Below, piece by piece: positions 44,236 to 53,238 of a stretch of DNA of 64,000 nt. This DNA is from Lichenicola sp964247725. GTDB taxonomy: Bacteria; Pseudomonadota; Alphaproteobacteria; Acetobacterales; Acetobacteraceae. The DNA lies in assembly GCA_964247725.1 (NCBI GenBank), contig CAXTVM010000002.1, positions 1 to 64,000 on the forward strand. The letters are read 5' to 3'. Below the pieces are notes generated by a model. That model was not told the origin of the DNA, searched no databases, and saw nothing but the letters and a program-made list of their open reading frames with translations. A program made the position numbers and the translations under genes. The stretch's first letter is position 1. Each line of letters begins with the position of its first letter.

Positions 44236-46815
44236 TCAGTGTCGCCGGAAGCTGGACTGGAGCCGATCCGGTTGAGCTTTCGGAGGCATCGTGGCCATCG
44301 AGGTCGTGCTGCTCCGGAGCCGACGCAGCTCATCCGACAGGCGTCCGGCCAGGGCGACACCACGGCTGGACAGCTCGGTCGCGCGGACGTCGCGACAGGC
44401 GCTGCACAGCTCCTGGATGGCGGCTGCGCCGATGTTCGCGGCGCAGCTTCTCAGCGCATGGGTTTGGTTGCGGAACTCCGCGAGATCCGTCCCGCGCGCG
44501 GCGTCCGCGATGCCGGCTATGAGCTCTCCGGCATCGATGGCGAAACTTTCTACGAGCTCATCCAGGAATTCGCGGCCTCCCAGATCCGTGAGGTTCTGCA
44601 TGATCTGCTGATCGAACACCGGATGCAGATCGGACGTCAGGTCGCGGGACACCTCATCCCGATCGGGCGTGACCGGCCGGGCGGTCTTTTGCGCGAGCCG
44701 CTCCAGGGTCGCTGCGAGCGTGAAGACCTGGACCGGCTTGGTCAGGCACATGGTCATCCCGGCCTCGTGACACGCCTGCTCCATCTCGGGCGTCGCGTCC
44801 GCAGTCAGGGCGACGATTGGGATGGCAGGTTCGCCCAGCTCGGCGAAGCGATACAGCTTGGTGGCCTCGATACCCGACATGACGGGCATGTTCACGTCCA
44901 TCAGGACGATGTCGAAGCGTTCCTGTTCGAGCGCGTCGAGGACGGCCGATCCGTCCTTGACCAGCCGCATCGTATGGCCAGCCCGTTCCAGCACGCGTGC
45001 TACCACGCGCAGGTTGATGTCGTTGTCGTCGGCGACCAGCACATGTAGAGGACCCACGGCGACCGCCGGCGTAGGAGGCGACGCATCCGTCCCATCGCGC
45101 AGCTCCGGCCGTCCCGCAACCGTGCGCACGGCGAGGCGCAGCTCGGCGTCGCTGGCCTGGCGGTCGAGCCAGGTCCCGACACGGCGCCGGAACGACATCT
45201 CCGCAGGCCGCCTGCCAAGCCCTGCCGCGTCGACGACGGCGATCACCGGATGGTCGCCAAACGATCCCAGGAAGTCGTCGGTCGCCGGGTCCAGCGTCAT
45301 GTCCGGTGTCACCCGCTCGCGCTGCAGCAGCAGCAGTGACCGCACCGACGATCGCGGCGGATTATGCAATCGGAACAGGGCGTCCTGCTCGTCCTCGGCT
45401 TGCTCGGCGGCCAGGCCGAGCGCATCCATCCGCCGCCGCATGCGGCTGACCAGGAGCGCGTCCTCGAACAGGAGCACGATTCGGATGTCGCTGATCGAGC
45501 GGTCGGGCCGGCCGGCCGCTTCGGCGTCGTCCCCGGCTGTTGTGCCGGTCTCGCACTCGATGTCAAACCAGAACGTGCTGCCGCTGCCGGGCAAGCTGTC
45601 GACGGCGATCTCGCCGCCCATCAGCGTCACCAGCTGACGGGCGATCGACAGGCCGAGGCCGGTGCCGCCGAAACGGTCGATGATGGTCGGCTCGGCCTGC
45701 GTGAAGCTGTCGAAGATGCGCTCGCGCGCTTCCGGCGCGATGCCGATGCCGGTGTCGGCGACCTCGAAGCGCAGGCGCTGTCGCGCGGCACCGATCTCGT
45801 GGGCATCGACGGACACGGTGACCTGGCCGTCCGACGTGAACTTGATCGCGTTGCTGACGAGGTTGAGCAGCACCTCGTAGAGGTGGCGCCGGTCCGAGAC
45901 GATCACCGGCGCCACCCGCGGCGTGACGTGGAACCGCAGCCGCAGCACCTTCAGGCGCGCCTGCGGCGCCAGCAGCTCGCGGATGTCGGCGAGCAGGTCC
46001 GGCAGGTCGAGCGGCTCCAGCCGCACCGGCATCCGGTTGGCCTCGATCCGGGAGAGATCCAGGACGCCGCCGATCAGCGACAGCAGGGCCCGCGTGCCGA
46101 CGCCGAGCGCGTCGGTCAGTTCGCGCTGCTCCGGCCCCAGCTGCGTGCCGCGCAGCAGCGAGGTCGAGCCGACGATGGCGTTCAGCGGCGTGCGCAGCTC
46201 GTGGCTGACGTTGGCAAGGAACCGGCTCTTTGCTCGATTGGCCTCCTCGGCAACGCGCTTGGCTTCGGACAGCTTGCGGATCAGGCTGCCGGCATAGGCG
46301 GGCAGGATCAGCAGGGCCAGCAGCAGGCCGGTCGAGAGCAGCGGCTGCTGCCGCCAATAGACGGTCGACCCGATGACCAGCCCAAAGCCCGCAAGCGCGA
46401 TGCTCATGGCAATGAACAGGTAGGCCAGTCCAAAACGGAAGCCGTTGCCGAAGATGATCCACAGGTAGATGGGATAGAACACGGCGTTGGTCTGGCCGTT
46501 CAGGTGCAGCTCGATGGAGAGCGCCGCGAGGTCGGCGACGAGAGCCAAGATCCGGCGGGGATGACTGGCAGCCGGCCAGAGCTGGACCGCGGCAACCGTC
46601 AGGATGCCGAACAGGCCGTAGGCGATGCACATGATCTTCGTCAGGACGGGTTCCGGCTGCGGCGTGAGGCCGAGATAGACCGCGATCAGTCCGAAGAAGG
46701 CGAGCCGGTTGAGCGCCGTCTCGTGCTCGAGGTCCGGGCGCGCGTCCAGGCGGCCGCGCACGCGGAGCCGCAGCGCCTGCAAGGCCACACGGAGCGTGGA
46801 CCGGGCGTCAGCCAA
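44236..46815 (-). CDS. rpfC: RpfC-like hybrid sensor histidine kinase
   Basis: An 859-residue protein with the RpfC layout. About five membrane helices (residues about 38-175) contain YPIYLWIIFGNGFRFGLAYL, comparable to the WVTIGNGLRYG region of RpfC. Then come a HisKA domain (SRFLANVSHELRTPLNAIVG, His205), HATPase with SNAIKFTSDG and FGGTGLGLSIAR, a receiver domain at about 590-705 (HVLVADDNDINLR, Asp640 in DIVLMDVNMPVMSG, Lys in LTKPV) and a C-terminal HPt domain (RNQTHALRSCAANIGA, His786). Between kinase and receiver, residues about 442-568 look like a degenerate second receiver without phosphoacceptor. RpfC senses DSF through its membrane part. The gene overlaps the upstream REC-PAS-GGDEF-EAL gene by eight bases, so both are probably made together. 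Confidence 0.87.
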   Translation of the reverse strand: MADARSTLRVALQALRLRVRGRLDARPDLEHETALNRLAFFGLIAVYLGLTPQPEPVLTKIMCIAYGLFGILTVAAVQLWPAASHPRRILALVADLAALSIELHLNGQTNAVFYPIYLWIIFGNGFRFGLAYLFIAMSIALAGFGLVIGSTVYWRQQPLLSTGLLLALLILPAYAGSLIRKLSEAKRVAEEANRAKSRFLANVSHELRTPLNAIVGSTSLLRGTQLGPEQRELTDALGVGTRALLSLIGGVLDLSRIEANRMPVRLEPLDLPDLLADIRELLAPQARLKVLRLRFHVTPRVAPVIVSDRRHLYEVLLNLVSNAIKFTSDGQVTVSVDAHEIGAARQRLRFEVADTGIGIAPEARERIFDSFTQAEPTIIDRFGGTGLGLSIARQLVTLMGGEIAVDSLPGSGSTFWFDIECETGTTAGDDAEAAGRPDRSISDIRIVLLFEDALLVSRMRRRMDALGLAAEQAEDEQDALFRLHNPPRSSVRSLLLLQRERVTPDMTLDPATDDFLGSFGDHPVIAVVDAAGLGRRPAEMSFRRRVGTWLDRQASDAELRLAVRTVAGRPELRDGTDASPPTPAVAVGPLHVLVADDNDINLRVVARVLERAGHTMRLVKDGSAVLDALEQERFDIVLMDVNMPVMSGIEATKLYRFAELGEPAIPIVALTADATPEMEQACHEAGMTMCLTKPVQVFTLAATLERLAQKTARPVTPDRDEVSRDLTSDLHPVFDQQIMQNLTDLGGREFLDELVESFAIDAGELIAGIADAARGTDLAEFRNQTHALRSCAANIGAAAIQELCSACRDVRATELSSRGVALAGRLSDELRRLRSSTTSMATMPPKAQPDRLQSSFRRH

Positions 46816-48973
46816 CGTCGGCGTACCGCGGCTCGTGGCGCAGCATCTCGATCAGCTCGGCCAGCTGCAGCGGCCGGCTGAAGTAGAAGCCCTGGATCTC
46901 GTCGCAGCCCTCACCGGCTAGGTGAGTCAGCTGCTCGACGGTCTCGACGCCCTCGGCCACCACCGTCATCTGCAGCTCGTGGGCAAGGCTGATGATCGCC
47001 TTCACGATCGCGGCGTCGTTGGGATCGGTCAGCAGGTTGCGGACGAAGGACTGGTCGATCTTGAGCCGGTTGACCGGCAGGTTCTTCACGTGGCTCAGAA
47101 ACGAGTAGCCGATACCGAAATCGTCGATCGCGACGCGCACGCCGAGCAGCCGCAGCTCCTTCAGCACCGCGGCGGCGGCGGCCAGGTCATCCACCAACTC
47201 GTGCTCGGTCAGCTCCAGCTCGAGTAGGGATGGGTCGAGCCTGGTCTCGGCCAGTACCGCGGTGATCATCTGACGGGTGCGCTCGGTGCCGACATGGACC
47301 GGCGACAGGTTGACGCCGACCTGGACCGGGGCAAGCCCGGGCCGTTGCCATTGCAGCGCATCGGTGCAGGCGCGCCGCAACGCCCAGGCGTCGATCTCCG
47401 CGATCAGCCCCTCGGCCAGCGGCAGGAACGCGCCCGGCCCCAGCAGCCCGTCGGTCGGGTGGTTCCATCGGATCAGGGCCTCGACGCCGGCGATGCGGCC
47501 GGTCGCCAGGTTCATCTGCGGCTGGTAGTACAGCACGAGTTCGTCCCGGCGCAGCGCCTGGCGGAGCTGCTGGCGCAGATGCAGGGTGCGGCTGACGCGC
47601 GTGTTCATGTCGTTGACGAAGAAGCGGTAGCTGTTCCGGCCGTCGAGCTTGGCCTGGTACATCGCGAGGTCGGCGTTGCGCAGCAGCTCTTCGGGCTCGG
47701 TGCCGTCGCCCGGCGACAGGGTGATGCCGATGCTGCCGCTGATAGAGATCTCCTGGCCGCCGTGCAGCGACGGCTGGCTGATGCGCTCGATGATGGCGGC
47801 GGCGAGCTGGGCGGCTTGGTCGGGGTGTTCGATCTGGGTTTGCAGGATCGCGAACTCGTCTCCGCCGATGCGGGCGACGGTGGCGTTGCCGTCGACGCTG
47901 GCCACCAGCCGGGCTCCGACCTCCTTCAGCAGCATGTCGCCGAAATGGTGGCCCATCTGGTCGTTGACCGCCTTGAAGCGGTCGAGGTCGAGGAAGTGCA
48001 GTGCCAACGACCGGCCGTTGCGACCATGGCGTGCCAGGCGGTGCTGCAGCCGCTCGCGCAGCAGCAGGCGGTTCGGCAAGTCGGTCAGCCCGTCATGGCT
48101 GGCGACATGCTGCAGGTGCCGCTCGGCGAGCTTGCGGTCGGTGATGTCGAGCGAGGTGGTCAGCACGCTGGCGACGGTGCCGGCGCCGTCCCGCAGCGGC
48201 GACTTCGTGGTCAGCAGGATGCGGCGATCCCCACGCGGGTCGACCACCTCCTGCTCGAACGCCGGCAGCGGCTTGCCGCTGCGGAACACCAGCAGGTCGA
48301 GCGAGCGGCTGCGCCGTTGGTAGTCGTCGCCGAACACCGGGCAGCCGTTGACGGGCGCCGACGCCGGCCGGGGCCGCGTCATTAGCGGGGCCTGGAGCGA
48401 GGTCTGGAGCGAGGCCTGAGACGCATTGACGAACACGATCTCGCCGTCCCGGTCGGTGGCGCTGATGAAGGCGGGCACGGTGTCGATCACCTGCGCCAGC
48501 GCCTCACGGCTGTCACGCACCAGCTTCTCGCGCGACAGCTCGCTGTTCTGCAGCTCGAGCTCAAGCTCGCGGGCGCGTGCCTGGATGATGCGGTGCTGGC
48601 GGTGCATGCGCAGCAGGTTGCGGCCGCGGGTCGTGAACTCGGCGTGGTCGATCGGGCTGCGCAGGAAGTCGGTGGCTCCCGCCTCCAGCGCCTGCAGGCG
48701 GAACGAGCGGTCGTCGTAGGCGGTGATGACGACGACCGGGATATCCACGCATTTCGGCTGCAAGCGCAGGCTGCGGGTGAACTCGGCGCCGTCCAGATGG
48801 GGCATCTTGAAGTCGGTGATGACGAGGTCAGCCTCATTTGCGGCGAGCCAGGCCAGTGCCGCCCGCGGATCGTCGAAGGTGACGACGCCGGCGCCGGTCT
48901 CGAGCGACTCCGACAACCGGGCATAGATGTTCCGATTGGTCAGGCGGTCATCGAGGATGACGATCAGGGACAT
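46808..48973 (-). CDS. Response regulator with REC-PAS-GGDEF-EAL domains
   Basis: A 721-residue protein. Receiver domain at 1-120 (Asp54 in LVITDFKMPHLDGAEF; the usual Lys-Pro near the end reads Ser-Pro in DFLRSPID). A coiled linker follows, then PAS at about 155-285 (VIDTVPAFISATDRDGEIVF). GGDEF at about 290-450 has the intact motif ARIGGDEFAIL and no RxxD inhibitory site at the expected place. EAL at about 465-715 has the active set EAL (498-500), GVNLS, LELTE, DDFG (617-620), KIDQ and VVAEGVE. Both cyclic-di-GMP synthesis and breakdown look possible. It is co-transcribed with the RpfC-like kinase, where Xanthomonads encode RpfG (REC-HD-GYP), so it is the likely phosphorelay output. The start is at ATG 48973; the frame is open 37 codons further upstream without a domain. 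Confidence 0.9.
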   Translation of the reverse strand: MSLIVILDDRLTNRNIYARLSESLETGAGVVTFDDPRAALAWLAANEADLVITDFKMPHLDGAEFTRSLRLQPKCVDIPVVVITAYDDRSFRLQALEAGATDFLRSPIDHAEFTTRGRNLLRMHRQHRIIQARARELELELQNSELSREKLVRDSREALAQVIDTVPAFISATDRDGEIVFVNASQASLQTSLQAPLMTRPRPASAPVNGCPVFGDDYQRRSRSLDLLVFRSGKPLPAFEQEVVDPRGDRRILLTTKSPLRDGAGTVASVLTTSLDITDRKLAERHLQHVASHDGLTDLPNRLLLRERLQHRLARHGRNGRSLALHFLDLDRFKAVNDQMGHHFGDMLLKEVGARLVASVDGNATVARIGGDEFAILQTQIEHPDQAAQLAAAIIERISQPSLHGGQEISISGSIGITLSPGDGTEPEELLRNADLAMYQAKLDGRNSYRFFVNDMNTRVSRTLHLRQQLRQALRRDELVLYYQPQMNLATGRIAGVEALIRWNHPTDGLLGPGAFLPLAEGLIAEIDAWALRRACTDALQWQRPGLAPVQVGVNLSPVHVGTERTRQMITAVLAETRLDPSLLELELTEHELVDDLAAAAAVLKELRLLGVRVAIDDFGIGYSFLSHVKNLPVNRLKIDQSFVRNLLTDPNDAAIVKAIISLAHELQMTVVAEGVETVEQLTHLAGEGCDEIQGFYFSRPLQLAELIEMLRHEPRYADVG

Positions 48974-49247
48974 GGAAGGCGGGCATCTCGCGGATGGACA
49001 GGACGATGGCGGCTGCGGCGAGCCGGCACGATCCCGGTTCCACGCCGCGAGCGTATCGCGTCTCCGTTCAAGGTCCCAAACCATTCACGCCGGGGATCGT
49101 GCCCACGACGGTGTGGCGGAGGGCATCCGAGCCTTGAAACCCAACGCACCGCAAGCTCGACATGTTCCCTATCCGTTCTTGACGGGAATCGGGTTGGCCC
49201 TCTAGCGTGCCGGTGGCGATCGCCATCGGTCGCCGGGGGAGTTCAGC

Positions 49248-50354
49248 ATGTTGCAGCAGCTGCCGTCCGCCTCCGGCCAGCCGCCGCCGACGCGCAGGGG
49301 CCGGAGCGTCTCCGGCAATCCGGGCAACCGGTTCGAGGCGCTGGCGACGCAACCCTACGACGACGGTTGGGACAGCATCGCGGCGGAGCAGCTGCTGCCG
49401 CCGCCGGTCGCCACCACGCTGACGCGGGACCACAGCCGCAGCGTCATCGCCCGCAACGACAGCCCCGACCTTGGCTTCGACCGCTCGATCAACCCGTATC
49501 GTGGCTGCGAGCACGGCTGCGTCTACTGCTATGCCCGCCCGAGCCACGCTTTCCTGGGCTATTCGCCCGGCCTCGATTTCGAGACCAGGCTGACCTTCAA
49601 GCCGGACATCGCCGCCCTGCTCGACGCCGAGCTGCGCCGCCCGGGCTACCAGCCGCGGCCGATCGCGCTCGGCTCCAACACCGATCCGTATCAGCCGGTC
49701 GAGCGGACGCTGCGCCTGACCCGCCAGGTGCTGGAAGTGCTGGAGCGCTTCGGCCATCCGGTCAGCATCGTGACCAAGTCGGCCGGCGTGGTGCGCGACC
49801 TCGACATCCTGGAGCGGATGGCCGGGCGCGGGCTGGTGCGGGTTTGGCTGTCGGTCACCACGCTGGACGTGGAGCTGGCCCGGCGCATGGAGCCGCGCGC
49901 GGCGGTCCCGGAGCGCCGGCTGGCGAGCCTCGCACGCCTCGCGGCGGCCGGCATTCCGGCCGGCGTGCTGGCCGCGCCGATGATCCCGGGCCTCAACGAC
50001 CACGAGCTTGAGCGCATCCTGGCTGCGGCGGCCGCGGCCGGTGCCGGGGGCGCCGCCTACACGCTGCTGCGGCTGCCGCTCGAGCTCCGGCAGATGTTCG
50101 AGACGTGGCTGCATCAGCATCATCCCCAGCGCGCTGCCCGCGTCCTCGCCTTGATACGCGAAACGCGTGAAGGAGAGCTTAATGACAGCCGCTTCGGCCA
50201 GCGTTTCAGGGGCCAGGGGCCCTATGCGGACATGCTGGCGCAGCGCTTCCAGCGTGCCGCCGCCCGACACGGGCTCGGCCATCCCGCCCCGCTGGAGATG
50301 CGGCATTTCGCGGTGCCGACATCGACGCGGCATGGGCAGATGGCGCTGTTCTGA
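49248..50354 (+). CDS. PA0069-family radical SAM protein
   Basis: A 368-residue radical SAM enzyme with the cluster motif CEHGCVYCYARPSHAFLGYS, NPYRGCEHG context and SAM-binding ALGSNTDPYQPVERTLRLTR, typical of the PA0069/Rv2578c family related to SplB. The reaction is unknown. Full length for the family. The repeat element downstream starts on its TGA stop (TGAAGGCC). Confidence 0.9.
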   Translation: MLQQLPSASGQPPPTRRGRSVSGNPGNRFEALATQPYDDGWDSIAAEQLLPPPVATTLTRDHSRSVIARNDSPDLGFDRSINPYRGCEHGCVYCYARPSHAFLGYSPGLDFETRLTFKPDIAALLDAELRRPGYQPRPIALGSNTDPYQPVERTLRLTRQVLEVLERFGHPVSIVTKSAGVVRDLDILERMAGRGLVRVWLSVTTLDVELARRMEPRAAVPERRLASLARLAAAGIPAGVLAAPMIPGLNDHELERILAAAAAAGAGGAAYTLLRLPLELRQMFETWLHQHHPQRAARVLALIRETREGELNDSRFGQRFRGQGPYADMLAQRFQRAAARHGLGHPAPLEMRHFAVPTSTRHGQMALF

Positions 50355-50498
50355 AGGCCAGGGGCTCTGCCCCTGGACCCTGCCAAAGGCGGAGCCTTTG
50401 GAAACCGTTCTATAAGAGCCGGGTCCTAGGACTGTCACGCGAAGCGTGCTGCGCACGGCGGTCCTAGCAGGGTTCGGGGGCAGCGCCCCTGGCCTTCT
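50354..50498 (+). repeat. Palindromic dispersed element, hybrid form (copy 7)
   Basis: A 145-bp element starting on the stop codon of the radical SAM gene. The left half matches the short form (AAGGCCAGGGGCTCTGCCCC, CCAAAGGCGGAGCCTTTGG, AAACC). The right half carries the stem found in the long form (GTCACGCGAAGCGTGCTGCG), then GGGGGCAGCGCCCCTGGCC. It is thus a mosaic of the two forms. Confidence 0.83.
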
Positions 50499-50512
50499 GC
50501 TACATCCTCCCC

Positions 50513-51859
50513 ATGGACCTCCGCGACCGTTCGATCCTGGGCACCTTTATCCATGCGCCGGTGATGGGCGAGGTTGCCGTGCTGCGCGAGGCGCTGGTGG
50601 GGATCGACGGTCGTGGCGTCATCGCCGCGGTGCACGCGCGGTCGGACCAGTCCTGGAAGGGCGCCGTGGAGGGTGCCCGGACGGCGGGACTGCTGGTGCG
50701 GCCGGACGGCATCCTGCTGCCGGGCTTCGTCGACCTGCACCTCCACGCCCCCCAATATCCGCAAACCGGCCGCGCGCTCGACCTGCCGCTGCAGGACTGG
50801 CTCCAGCATCACACCTTCCCCCTGGAAGCCCGCTATGCCGATCTCGGCCACGCGGTCCGGGTCTACGACGCGTTGGTCCGCGACCTGCTCGCCGGCGGCA
50901 CCACCACCGCTGTCTATCACGGCACCATCCACGGCCCGGCGACGCGGCTGCTGGCCGAGATCTGCGTCGAGCGGCGGCAGCGGGCGCTGGTCGGACGGGT
51001 GGCGATGGACCATCCCGGGCTCTGTCCCGCCTGGTATCGCGACGCCGATACCGCCGCGGCCCTGGACGGCACCCGCGCCCTTTTGGCCGAGGTGCGCGCC
51101 CTGCCTGGCAATGACGGGCTGGTACAGCCGGTGGTGACGCCGCGCTTCGTGCCGGCCTGCACCGACGGGCTGCTGGAGGGGCTGGGCGAGCTGGCCCGGG
51201 ACGAGGGCTGCGCGGTGCAGACGCACTGCTCGGAGAGCGATTGGGCGCACCGGCACGTGCTGGATCGGTTCGGCCGCAGCGACGCCGAGGTGCTGGACCG
51301 GTTCGGGCTGCTGACGCGGCGGACGGTGCTGGCGCACGGCAACTTCCTGTCGGACGCCGACATGGATCTGGTGGCACGGCGCGGCGGCGGGGTCGCGCAC
51401 TGCGCGCTCTCGAACGCATATTTCGCCGGCGCGGTGTTCCCGCTGCGTGCCGCGTTGGCGCGGGGCGTCCGGGTCGGGCTCGGCACCGACGTCGCCGGCG
51501 GTCCCACCGGCTCGATGTTCGAGGCGGTGCGCAGCGCGGTGGCGTCGTCGCGGATGCTGGAGAGCGGGGTCGATCCGGCGCTGCCGGCCGAGCGGCGCGG
51601 TCGTCCGGTCTCGCGGATCGGCATCGGCGAGGCGTTCCACCTGGCGACCGCCGGCGGCGCCGACGTGCTCGGGTTGCCGGTCGGGCGGTTCGCGCCGGGC
51701 CAGGCCTTCGACGCCATGCTGGTCGATCCGGCGGCACCGGGCGGGACCATCCGGCTGTGGGGCGGCGAGACCGACGGCGACCTGCTGGCGACGCTGCTCT
51801 ACGGCGCATCGCGGGCCAACATCGCCTCGGTCTGGACCGCGGGACGCGAGGCCGGGTGA
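50513..51859 (+). CDS. guaD: Guanine deaminase
   Basis: A 448-residue amidohydrolase that converts guanine to xanthine and ammonia. Metal ligands lie in GFVDLHLHAPQYPQTGRALD (the HxH and the guanine-deaminase-type PQYPQTG), QTHCSESDWAHRHVLDRFG, TVLAHGNFLSDAD and GLGTDVAGGPTGSMF. It is convergent with a purine permease gene and overlaps it by 61 bases, fitting a purine-salvage or nitrogen-scavenging unit. Confidence 0.93.
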   Translation: MDLRDRSILGTFIHAPVMGEVAVLREALVGIDGRGVIAAVHARSDQSWKGAVEGARTAGLLVRPDGILLPGFVDLHLHAPQYPQTGRALDLPLQDWLQHHTFPLEARYADLGHAVRVYDALVRDLLAGGTTTAVYHGTIHGPATRLLAEICVERRQRALVGRVAMDHPGLCPAWYRDADTAAALDGTRALLAEVRALPGNDGLVQPVVTPRFVPACTDGLLEGLGELARDEGCAVQTHCSESDWAHRHVLDRFGRSDAEVLDRFGLLTRRTVLAHGNFLSDADMDLVARRGGGVAHCALSNAYFAGAVFPLRAALARGVRVGLGTDVAGGPTGSMFEAVRSAVASSRMLESGVDPALPAERRGRPVSRIGIGEAFHLATAGGADVLGLPVGRFAPGQAFDAMLVDPAAPGGTIRLWGGETDGDLLATLLYGASRANIASVWTAGREAG

Positions 51860-53238
51860 GGGGGCGGCTGAGGCAGGACGAGGTTGAGCAGGATCGCCGA
51901 GCCGGCGCCGACCGCGGTCGAGGAGCCGAGCAGCTCGCGGGCCAGCAGCGGCCAGGTGGCGAGCAGCCCGGGCGGCAGCAGCACGGCGCCGAGCCCGAGC
52001 AGGATCGGCAGGCCGGCCACCATGATGCCGCGCTCGTCGAGGCCGGCCTGGCCCGGACCCGACCGGGCCAGGATGCCCAGGCCGCTCATCAGGATCACCA
52101 CGCACAGCACGCCGAACAGCCCGCCGATCACCGGCGCCGGCACGCAGGCGATGCAGGCGGCGAGCTTGCCGCACAGCCCGAAGCCGACCAGGAACAGGGC
52201 GGCGGCCAGGAATACGCGCCGGCTGGCGACGCCGGTCAGCGCGATCAGCCCACCGTTGGCGGAATAGCCGGTGACCGGCACGCTGCAGAGCAGCGCCGAC
52301 AGCAGGCAGCCGAGCCCCTCGCCCAACGCGCCGCGGTCGGCGTCGCGGCGCGCGAACGCGTGGCCGGTCACGGCGGAGATCACCAGCCAGGTGCCGGTGG
52401 TCTCGGCCAGCACCACGGCATAGACCAGCAGCATGGTCAGAACGGCGGGAGCCGAGAGGTGCAGCGTGATGTCGAGGCCGGCGAGCGGGGGGCGCTGTAA
52501 CCAGTGCGCGCGGGCGACGGGCGACAGGTCGAGCCGGCCCATCGGGACTGCCAGCAGGCTGCCGCCGGCCAGCGCCGCCAGCACCGAGCCTGAGCGCAGC
52601 GCCCGGCCCCAGCGCCGTGCGGCACCACCGGTGCCGCGGCCGAGCGCGGTGCCGGTCAGGCTGGCCACGACCAGGATGGCCGCCGACGCCAGAGCCAGCA
52701 CCAGGTTGCCGTCCAGCCGTGCCGGCGGCCCGGACAGCACGTCGCCTTGGAGTCCCACCGGGATCAGCGTGATGCCGACCACCACGATGATGGCGCCGCC
52801 CACCAGCGGCGGCACCAGGCGCTCGATCAGGCGGTGGAACAGACGCAGTGGCCATCCCAGCGCCGCCAGCAGCACCGCGCCCGGGATCAGCGCGCCGAAC
52901 ACGGTGCCGAGCCCGGCGGTGCCGCCGCCGCTGTCGGCGGCGATGGCGACCACCGCGCCGATCGGCACGTAGGACGGGCCCTGCATCACCGGCATGCGCA
53001 GGCAGAGCTGCGACTGCAGCAGGCTGGCGAGGCCGGCGGCGACGAAGCCGGCGGCGATCAGGGTAGCGAGCTCGCCGGCGGACAGGCCGAGCGCTGCGCC
53101 GATCAGGAACGGCACCACGTAGACGTCCATCGACAGCGCGTGCTGCAGGCCCAGCAGGACGGCAGACGGCCACGGCAGCGTCCGGTCGGGCGGGGACGGC
53201 GACAGGGTCAGACCGCGCCGGCGGCGGCCGGCACGCAA
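51799..53238 (-). CDS. NCS2-family purine/xanthine permease
   Basis: A 479-residue membrane protein with 12-14 hydrophobic helices. N-terminal GLQHALSMDVYVVPFLIGAA, then RMPVMQGPSYVPIGAVVAIA, and the family motif in CSVPVTGYSANGGLIALTGV. It probably imports xanthine, guanine or uracil by proton symport. Its 3' end overlaps the convergent guaD gene by 61 bases, and its 5' end overlaps the upstream CDF gene by 31 bases. A slightly later start is possible. Confidence 0.9.
   Translation of the reverse strand: MRAGRRRRGLTLSPSPPDRTLPWPSAVLLGLQHALSMDVYVVPFLIGAALGLSAGELATLIAAGFVAAGLASLLQSQLCLRMPVMQGPSYVPIGAVVAIAADSGGGTAGLGTVFGALIPGAVLLAALGWPLRLFHRLIERLVPPLVGGAIIVVVGITLIPVGLQGDVLSGPPARLDGNLVLALASAAILVVASLTGTALGRGTGGAARRWGRALRSGSVLAALAGGSLLAVPMGRLDLSPVARAHWLQRPPLAGLDITLHLSAPAVLTMLLVYAVVLAETTGTWLVISAVTGHAFARRDADRGALGEGLGCLLSALLCSVPVTGYSANGGLIALTGVASRRVFLAAALFLVGFGLCGKLAACIACVPAPVIGGLFGVLCVVILMSGLGILARSGPGQAGLDERGIMVAGLPILLGLGAVLLPPGLLATWPLLARELLGSSTAVGAGSAILLNLVLPQPPPHPASRPAVQTEAMLARDAP

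Noticed and set aside
45364..46881. 505-codon plus-strand frame opposite the RpfC-like kinase
   Set aside because: Antisense shadow; the minus-strand product has all kinase motifs.
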